46,272 nucleotides of DNA from Bacteroidota bacterium (GTDB taxonomy: Bacteria > Bacteroidota > Bacteroidia > Chitinophagales > Chitinophagaceae): NCBI GenBank assembly GCA_023418315.1, contig JAEZZY010000030.1, positions 1-46,272 on the forward strand. Direction: 5' to 3'. The notes beneath the pieces are model-generated. The model worked only from the letters and a program-made list of their open reading frames with translations, ran no database searches and was not told the origin of the DNA. A program made the translations under genes and the position numbers. Below, piece after piece: positions 40,699-46,272 of this stretch; the stretch's first letter is position 1; every line of letters begins with the position of its first letter.

Positions 40699-40895
40699 GG
40701 TAAATAATTAGTGAGAAGAGAGATGAGTGGAAGTGGGGAGTTGCTCAATAGAAATCGGAACGATGAACGGAGCGTCGCAACGAAGTTTAATAGTAGTACG
40801 ACAGCTAAGTGCAAAAAAATAAATAGATTGACTGTTTTTTACAGCAAGTAGAAATTAACGATTTGATGACTTGCTACCTTTTATACTAAAAAGAA
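40699..40895. other. Unusually long nuoM-nuoN spacer
   Basis: 197 nt separate two genes that are usually adjacent or overlapping. The part at about 40741-40830 is purine-rich with an irregular CGGAACGATGAACGGAGCG-type string; its minus-strand frame (to 40814) overlaps the nuoM end and looks like non-coding sequence. I see no promoter or terminator in it. It could be a dispersed intergenic repeat. Confidence 0.5.
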
Positions 40896-42284
40896 ATGAC
40901 TGCGATAATTGCCGCGACAATCATAGGAGTGCTGTTGATGTTTGTAGGGATAGGGAAAAACAACGGAAAATCCCCTGTTGCCATAGCTACGGCGCTGATG
41001 CTGGTGCTGCTGGGTGTGAATATATGGGAAGCATTGCAGCTGAAACACAACGGGATAGCCGTGCCGCCCAGAATGTATTTTAACGACATGCTCCGCTTCG
41101 ACGGATTCAGCGTGTGGTTTAATCTGTTGATGACGGGCTGTACGGTGTTGTACATCTTCCTGATGGGGAAAGACATCCGGAAAGTGGGGCTGCATGTGGC
41201 GGAATATTTTGCGCTGACCAGCTTCATCCTTGTGGGTGTTTATCTGCTTTCGAGCTACAACAATATGCTGATGCTTTTTCTCGGCATTGAAATCCTTTCG
41301 ATTCCGCAATATATCCTTGCGGGTAGTGATAAACGCAACCTGAAAAGCAGTGAGGCTTCGCTGAAATATTTTTTGATGGGATCCTTCACCACGGGTATCC
41401 TACTGATGGGCATCACCTTGATTTACGGCGCTACCGGCACCTTCAATGTGCTGAGCTATGCACAGCTTACTTCTGCCGGGCTTAACCCGATGGTGATAGC
41501 GGGAATCGTATTGTTAATCCTTTCCTTCGGCTTTAAAGTATCTGCGGCACCTATGCACACCTGGACACCGGATGTATATGACGGAGCGCCTACTCCCTTC
41601 ACGGCCTTCATGAGTACGATTGTGAAAGTGGCTGCTTTTGTAGGGTTTTTACGGTTATTCCAGTCTTCATTCGGGCAGCTTAGCGAACATTGGATGATGC
41701 TGCTGGCAATTGTTACCGCCGCCACGTTATTTATAGGAAATATCACAGCAGTTTTTCAGCAAAGCGTCAAAAGAATGCTGGCTTACTCTTCCATAGCGCA
41801 AGCGGGTTTTATGCTGTTTGCAGTAATAGCCGTAAACACGCTTGCCTGGCAAAGCATGATGATCTATGCCGTTGCCTATAGTGTGGCTACAATCGGTATG
41901 TTTTCCGTACTCATCAAAATGAAGGACTATACCTATGATGGCTTTAACGGCTTAGCCAAAAAGGAACCTATGGTCGCTCTTTTTGCCGCAGTATTTTTAT
42001 TTTCCTTGGCCGGCATTCCACTTACGGGCGGCTTCATGGCTAAGTATTTTGTATTACTTGCGGCTGTGCAAAACGGGCAGCTTTTGTGGTTAGTGATTTT
42101 CGGCTTGCTGATGGCGGCTATTAGTTCTTATTATTATTTCCGGGTGATTATAGCCATGTATTTTAAGAAAGGCGATGCGGAACTGAATACGGAAATTACG
42201 ACCACCGATAAAATACTCTTAGGTATCACTTGCGGGCTGGTGTTGTTGATTGGTATCGCGCCCGGAGTATTGCTGCATTTTTAA
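40896..42284 (+). CDS. nuoN: NADH-quinone oxidoreductase subunit N (complex I)
   Basis: This 462-residue antiporter-like membrane subunit of complex I is recognised by the EILSIPQYILAGSDKRNLKSSEASLKYFLMGSF segment (shared glutamate and lysine), the FGFKVSAAPMHTWTPDVYDGAPTPFTAFMSTIVKVAAF box, VKRMLAYSSIAQAGF and GIPLTGGFMAKYF. Length is slightly short of the E. coli protein but normal for Bacteroidota. It follows nuoM after 197 nt. Confidence 0.95.
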   Translation: MTAIIAATIIGVLLMFVGIGKNNGKSPVAIATALMLVLLGVNIWEALQLKHNGIAVPPRMYFNDMLRFDGFSVWFNLLMTGCTVLYIFLMGKDIRKVGLHVAEYFALTSFILVGVYLLSSYNNMLMLFLGIEILSIPQYILAGSDKRNLKSSEASLKYFLMGSFTTGILLMGITLIYGATGTFNVLSYAQLTSAGLNPMVIAGIVLLILSFGFKVSAAPMHTWTPDVYDGAPTPFTAFMSTIVKVAAFVGFLRLFQSSFGQLSEHWMMLLAIVTAATLFIGNITAVFQQSVKRMLAYSSIAQAGFMLFAVIAVNTLAWQSMMIYAVAYSVATIGMFSVLIKMKDYTYDGFNGLAKKEPMVALFAAVFLFSLAGIPLTGGFMAKYFVLLAAVQNGQLLWLVIFGLLMAAISSYYYFRVIIAMYFKKGDAELNTEITTTDKILLGITCGLVLLIGIAPGVLLHF

Positions 42285-42316
42285 GAGAACGTTTTTTTCA
42301 TCTATCCTTCCGGCTC

Positions 42317-43021
42317 ATGACCCAAAAAGAACGGTATCAATATGTGCTTGAGTGGTTTCAAAAACATCTGCCCAACCCCGAAACGGAACTTCATTATAAC
42401 AATCCTTACGAACTTCTCGTAGCGGTCATTCTTTCCGCACAATGCACGGATAAGCGGGTGAATATCGTAACGCCTAAATTATTCGAAGCATTTCCTACCG
42501 TAGAAACCTTAGCTGATGCAAGTTTTGAAGATGTGGAACCGCTTATTCGCAGCATCAGTTTTGCCAATAACAAATCACGCCATTTGCTGGGCATGGCAAA
42601 AATGGTGGTGGAAGATTTTCATCATGAAATACCCGGAACCGTAGAAGAATTGATAAAACTACCCGGCGTCGGCAGGAAAACAGCAAACGTCATTACTTCC
42701 GTCATTCACCGGCAGCCGAATATGGCAGTGGATACGCATGTCTTCCGGGTATCGGCGCGGATAGGATTGACCACCCGAGCAAAAACGCCTTTACAAACGG
42801 AGCAGCAACTCGTCAAAAATATCCCTGCGGAGCTTATTCACCAAGCACACCACTGGCTCATCCTGCACGGAAGGTATATTTGTCTTGCCCGCCGTCCCAA
42901 ATGTGAGATTTGCGGCTTGCGGGATGCCTGCAAATATTTTCATACGGATATGCAGCATATCATAACGGAATTGAAAACGCCTATGACACCCGAGGAAGTG
43001 AAGCAGTCCGGGAAAGCCTGA
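42317..43021 (+). CDS. nth: Endonuclease III (DNA glycosylase/AP lyase)
   Basis: This 234-residue base excision repair enzyme removes oxidised pyrimidines and cuts abasic sites. The helix-hairpin-helix LPGVGRKTANVI contains catalytic Lys121, and Asp139 lies in VDTHVFRVSARIG. The C-terminal [4Fe-4S] ligands are complete in CLARRPKCEICGLRDAC (C-x6-C-x2-C-x5-C). I start at ATG 42317 (MTQKERY); the frame continues upstream into nuoN coding sequence without an enzyme domain. It begins 32 nt after nuoN. Confidence 0.96.
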   Translation: MTQKERYQYVLEWFQKHLPNPETELHYNNPYELLVAVILSAQCTDKRVNIVTPKLFEAFPTVETLADASFEDVEPLIRSISFANNKSRHLLGMAKMVVEDFHHEIPGTVEELIKLPGVGRKTANVITSVIHRQPNMAVDTHVFRVSARIGLTTRAKTPLQTEQQLVKNIPAELIHQAHHWLILHGRYICLARRPKCEICGLRDACKYFHTDMQHIITELKTPMTPEEVKQSGKA

Positions 43022-43029
43022 AACCTATC

Positions 43030-43064
43030 CAAAACAACGAAGCTGCCCCTATAAGAGCAGCTCC
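43030..43064 (-). terminator. Possible terminator of the TPR gene
   Basis: On the minus strand an 8-bp stem (GGAGCTGC at 43064-43057, GCAGCTTC at 43046-43039, one G-U) is followed by GTTGTTTTGG. It lies between the convergent nth and TPR stops and may serve both. Confidence 0.45.
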
Positions 43065-43089
43065 TTGAACGTATTGTTTGGGATGAAGA

Positions 43090-44670
43090 TTATCCTTGCT
43101 TATCCAAATCTTTCAATTGCTTCAAAAATGCATTGCCGGCGTCTATGGCTTCTATTTTATCCATGTAAGTTTTCATCGTTACTTTATCCCCTTTGTTATA
43201 GGCACAAAGTGCGAGGTACTGATAAGCTTGCATCAGGTCGGATTTCTTGTCGTATTCCGGACCTACTTTTTCCAGCCATTTGGTGTAATGAGGTGTAGCC
43301 ACACAGGTTTTTGCCTCTTCATCCGTAGCAGCTGCTACACGGCCACGCCAGTAGGTAGCAGAAGGCTGGTCGGGATATTTGGTTTCCATTTCTTCAAATG
43401 CGCGGGCGCCGTCTGTATAATTTTTGGAATAATAGTACATGGCTCCTCTCCAGAAATAATCAATAGGTTCGGTTTCGGGATTGGCTACGATGAGCTTATT
43501 ATACCATTCGGCAGATTTTGCATAATCTTTATGGTTTTTAAATGCTTCCGCTGCCAGGCGGTAGGTTTCCGATTTATCTTTTGCGGTATCTGCAGTTACC
43601 GATTTATTAAAATAATAATCGGCGGAGTCCGTAAGGTTATTTTTTAAAACGATGGTTCCGTAGTTCGAATAATCGGAAGGAAAGATTTTCTCCTGCTTTT
43701 GCATAGAAAAATATTTTCTTACATTTTCCAAGGCTTGTGCATGGCTGGATGAATCTTCCAAATTCATTTGACTATAGGCAAGGATACCGTAAAAACGAGG
43801 TTTTGAAATTCCGGAACGAATCAGCTCGTTGATCTTATCAATGGCTCCTTGATAATCCTTACTCAGGTAAAGTATGTCGCCATATTTAATCTGGTCTTCA
43901 GTGGATTTGTCGGAGAGATTGAGGTATTGCTGAATGTTTTGTTTGGCGAGATCGTATTTTCCCGTCCACATATAGGCATTCGCCAGATCGCGGTAAGGAA
44001 GCGGGTTATTAGGGTCTGCATCCTTGGCTTTATTGTAATTTTCCAGGGCGAGTTTATAGTTTTTAGCAGCATACCACAGAGCGCCTATTTTAGAATAAGC
44101 AAGTGAATTTTGTGGGTCTTTATCCGTTACTTTTTCATAGCTGCTCATGGCATTCCCGCCACCGGTTTGCAAGGTTCTGTTGGCATCGCCTATGGAAAGT
44201 AAAAGGGCGATACTATCTGCTTTATTCAATCCTTTAGTGGCGTAGGCTTTTGCCAGCCAATCTATAGCGTTTTGTTTGTTAGAGCCGGGAGAATAAGTAA
44301 TGGCATCTGCGGCATACTTCAGAGGTTCCCATTCTTTTTTCTTTGCTTTATCCGCTACTATTTTTGCCAATCTTTCGCCTTCGGCGATATTGTTGGTTTC
44401 AAAGGCAACACGGGCAAGCCCTGCCATGTTTGCGGCATCTTCCGCATATTTAGAGAAAATCGTTTTTGCTTCGTTCGTGTTTTCCAGCGCCAGTTCGGAT
44501 AATCCCAAATAATAATTGGCAGCAGGGCTTGAAGCAGCCAGCGGCGTCAATATTTTTTTAGCGGATTGATAACGCTCATACTGGTACATTTTTACCCCTT
44601 CTTCCAGCGACTGTGCACTTGCCTGAAAGCCAAGCGCCATAGCCGCAATAAGTACAATCGGTTGTTTCAT
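43090..44670 (-). CDS. Exported TPR-repeat protein
   Basis: This 526-residue protein has a signal peptide (MKQPIVLIAAMALGFQASAQ). It then runs as a series of TPR-like helix pairs (LEEGVKMYQYERYQSAKKIL, YSKIGALWYAAKNYKLALENYNKAKDADPNNPLPYRDLANAYMWTGKYDLAKQNI, YTDGARAFEEMETKYPDQPSATYWRGR). I choose the Met at 44670 because it begins the signal peptide; a Met nine residues earlier is possible. It is likely a periplasmic scaffold. It lies after the PstS-like gene on the same strand, an order I recall from Bacteroidota loci that also encode ExbB/ExbD/TonB, which are absent here. Confidence 0.85.
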   Translation of the reverse strand: MKQPIVLIAAMALGFQASAQSLEEGVKMYQYERYQSAKKILTPLAASSPAANYYLGLSELALENTNEAKTIFSKYAEDAANMAGLARVAFETNNIAEGERLAKIVADKAKKKEWEPLKYAADAITYSPGSNKQNAIDWLAKAYATKGLNKADSIALLLSIGDANRTLQTGGGNAMSSYEKVTDKDPQNSLAYSKIGALWYAAKNYKLALENYNKAKDADPNNPLPYRDLANAYMWTGKYDLAKQNIQQYLNLSDKSTEDQIKYGDILYLSKDYQGAIDKINELIRSGISKPRFYGILAYSQMNLEDSSSHAQALENVRKYFSMQKQEKIFPSDYSNYGTIVLKNNLTDSADYYFNKSVTADTAKDKSETYRLAAEAFKNHKDYAKSAEWYNKLIVANPETEPIDYFWRGAMYYYSKNYTDGARAFEEMETKYPDQPSATYWRGRVAAATDEEAKTCVATPHYTKWLEKVGPEYDKKSDLMQAYQYLALCAYNKGDKVTMKTYMDKIEAIDAGNAFLKQLKDLDKQG

Positions 44671-44747
44671 TTTTTTTACTGTGATTTTGTTATTCAAATT
44701 TTATGTTTTATCCGGTCTTTTCGTACCGTTTTTTTATTCCTGTTCGC

Positions 44748-45665
44748 TTATTGGCTGTTTACCTCTGCTTCTCTGAAAATAATATTTGTTCTCAAAGGAA
44801 ATAAACGTGCTTGCTTGAAGATTAATTGCCCTCGTTCCTTGGAAAGGAAATTTGCAAAGCCCGTGCCAAGACCGGGATAGGTTTCGCGATGGATATAATA
44901 AAGATTGCGTGTGAGCTTGTAATAATTCGGCGCTATATAGGCTTGATAAGGTTTGTAAAATTGTTGAAGGCTATCGTGGTACACCTCTGCTACCCGCACG
45001 GTATGGATGAATGCAAGACCTTCAGGATCGTTGTAGTCGGATACATAACTTACGCCTACAAAGCCTATAGCATCCGGATTTTGTGCGATATAGGCAATAA
45101 CGGAATCATTTCCTTTCGCTGCATAAACATTCGCGCCGAGGGGTTCGCTTTTTAGCAGGGAATCCATCATGTAACGGAGGGTGCTGGAGCCTTGGTTGTC
45201 AAATACGACCGTGTATTTTTTCTTGTATTTTCCGGTAAGGATGCCTTTCAGTGTTTCGATGCTTAGCGAGGTGTCGGAAGAGCTATTATTCAGGATAACC
45301 GCCACCGCGTCTTTCGCTATAGGCAGAGCGGTAGGAACCATTTTTTTCTCTTCACAATATTTTTTCTCTTCAGCGCTCAGGTCGCGTGTTACGAGGATGA
45401 GCCTTGCACTGTCGTTCAGAAAATCGTTGATGCACTCTGTTTCCGGCTTGTAACGGACGGTAATATGCGCATCGGGGAAGCTGCTGTCAAATACTTTCAT
45501 TTGTTCTTCCACTATGGGGCGGTAGGTTTCGTCCACACAGATAGTAATAGACCCGCTACTAAGGGTGTCTGTTTGTTTTTTTACCTCGTTACTATCGCAG
45601 GCTATCAGAAAGATGCTGCATAGCAATGCGAGGATACATGTCTTAGGAGTAAGCATCAGCGGCAA
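44748..45665 (-). CDS. PstS-like phosphate-binding lipoprotein
   Basis: This 305-residue substrate-binding protein carries a lipoprotein signal (ILALLCSIFLIAC, Cys at about residue 23). The body fits PstS-type phosphate-binding proteins: SITICVDETYRPIVEEQMKVFDSSFPDAHITV, LILVTRDLSAEE, PIAKDAVAVILN, LKGILTGKYKKKYTVVFDNQGSSTLRYM and DAIGFVGVSYVSD. No ABC permease or ATPase genes are adjacent. The Met three residues in (MLTPK) is an alternative start. In Bacteroidota such lone PstS-like proteins often accompany TonB energisers; here only the TPR gene follows. Confidence 0.85.
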   Translation of the reverse strand: MPLMLTPKTCILALLCSIFLIACDSNEVKKQTDTLSSGSITICVDETYRPIVEEQMKVFDSSFPDAHITVRYKPETECINDFLNDSARLILVTRDLSAEEKKYCEEKKMVPTALPIAKDAVAVILNNSSSDTSLSIETLKGILTGKYKKKYTVVFDNQGSSTLRYMMDSLLKSEPLGANVYAAKGNDSVIAYIAQNPDAIGFVGVSYVSDYNDPEGLAFIHTVRVAEVYHDSLQQFYKPYQAYIAPNYYKLTRNLYYIHRETYPGLGTGFANFLSKERGQLIFKQARLFPLRTNIIFREAEVNSQ

Positions 45666-45719
45666 TTTTATGTATTTTTAAATTTATATGCGGGGTTGCT
45701 AACAGTAATTTAACAGCGA

Positions 45720-45965
45720 TTAGCGCTCTCGTTTGGCTTGCTTTAACATAGCAAAACCCCTCCAAAGGCGAAAGACGCCGTATAGCATCAGCAGCCCGCC
45801 TAAGGCATAGGCAAGTCCTGCCGAAAGCTCTATGGTGCCGAAGTATTTTACATAGAAAATCAAAAGACCAAAGATAATATAGACAAAGCCCATTACTATG
45901 TGCATGGGGATTTGCATTCGTTCCATGCCGCTACGACGCGGGGTGTTTTCTGTATTGTGAGACAT
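45720..45965 (-). CDS. Small two-helix membrane protein
   Basis: This 81-residue protein has a short polar N-terminus with basic residues (NTPRRSGMERMQIPMH) and two membrane segments (IVMGFVYIIFGLLIFYVKYF and GLAYALGGLLMLYGVFRLWRGF), ending KQAKRER. No family was recognised. The -7 element at 45970-45977 ends only 4 nt before this ATG, so translation could instead begin at the Met codon near 45926. The gap to the PstS-like gene is 54 nt, so the three minus-strand genes here may be one unit. Confidence 0.6.
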   Translation of the reverse strand: MSHNTENTPRRSGMERMQIPMHIVMGFVYIIFGLLIFYVKYFGTIELSAGLAYALGGLLMLYGVFRLWRGFAMLKQAKRER

Positions 45966-46272
45966 TTTGCAAAGGTAAAGCAGCAATATTAAAAATACGA
46001 TCCGCTATGAGCCTTTAACTATATTCCAATTTCCCTCCTGATTATCCAAATTTCATTTTATTTGTTTGCATTAGCATAACGAGTGAAACGGTACCTATAA
46101 AAGCATTCCTGCGGATGCAAGTGTATATTATGGGTATATAAAATATCATTAGCGTTTTGATGTTATAAATAAAAGTTCCTTGAAAGTATTGTCAGTATTG
46201 AGTTTGGGAGGAATTTAAGTTGGAAACGATTTGAAATTTTGAAAACTTTGGATTTTTTAATTCATTGATTTT
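45966..46272. other. Window end, non-coding
   Basis: It holds the -7 element TACCTTTG on the minus strand (45977-45970) upstream of the small membrane protein, then AT-rich sequence without a supported gene. Confidence 0.5.

Noticed and set aside
40509..40814. Minus-strand 101-residue frame over the nuoM end
   Set aside because: Two thirds lie antisense to nuoM and the rest is in the odd spacer; no start signal or family.
42230..42316. Upstream extension of the endonuclease III frame
   Set aside because: It reads inside nuoN in another frame; the enzyme aligns from 42317.
1..46272. CRISPR arrays, IS elements, rRNA genes and prophage
   Set aside because: No regularly spaced repeats, transposase motifs, rRNA core sequences or phage structural genes were found on either strand.

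Overview
The window comes from a Bacteroidota chromosome, most likely the Chitinophagaceae or a near relative. The evidence is a type IX secretion C-terminal sorting domain, a SprE/PorW-like TPR protein, a DUF4834-type protein, a HisKA-like PAS protein of the kind common in this group, an ECF sigma/anti-sigma/outer-membrane-protein set, and repeated TAnnTTTG promoter elements in place of the usual -10/-35 boxes. No rRNA, IS element, prophage or CRISPR array was seen. One tRNA gene is present.

Layout. 1-9.6 kb: a SprE/PorW-like protein with a striking 11-residue repeat tract, signal peptidase I, a PLP decarboxylase, an RsmB/NOP2-type RNA methyltransferase, a small SET-domain protein on the opposite strand, an outer-membrane-type protein and a lipoprotein. 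9.7-12.2 kb: rplK-rplA-rplJ-rplL on the minus strand, with its own strong promoter and terminator, but without secE/nusG before it or rpoBC after it. 12.2-14 kb: two small ATP-synthase-associated membrane proteins with no atpB operon, an M23-N-terminus-like membrane protein, and a SprT-like protein. 14-21.3 kb, minus strand: ribF, carA, a CoA-transferase, a luciferase-like oxidoreductase, a large PAS/GAF sensor and a CAT-anticodon tRNA. 21.4-28.5 kb: a HAD hydrolase, DUF4834, an ECF sigma/anti-sigma/OMP operon, a 991-residue secreted FN3 protein with a T9SS tail, and a NlpC/P60-like hydrolase.

28.6-36.9 kb holds the most distinctive locus. A single-module nonribosomal peptide synthetase (C-A-N-methyltransferase-PCP-TE) is followed 5 bp later by its own Sfp-type phosphopantetheinyl transferase. 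The adenylation pocket, read by eye, is close to known glycine codes, so the predicted unit is N-methylglycine (sarcosine). No export or tailoring genes were recognised. fbaB diverges upstream; ftcD and lpxK follow.

38.0-39.2 kb is an AT-rich HigB/HigA toxin-antitoxin pair. It lies between two copies of a 10-bp motif, and a structured, attC-like inverted-repeat region sits on its right side, so it looks like a gene cassette. 39.2-46.3 kb: nuoM and nuoN (no other nuo genes), nth, a TPR protein, a PstS-like lipoprotein and a small membrane protein.

Two themes stand out. Several normally contiguous operons (rpl-rpo, atp, nuo) are present only as pieces, which suggests a heavily rearranged chromosome. 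The locus also contributes to envelope and secretion work: SprE, signal peptidase, a T9SS cargo, OMPs, lipoproteins and LpxK. All calls come from reading the sequence; no database search was run.
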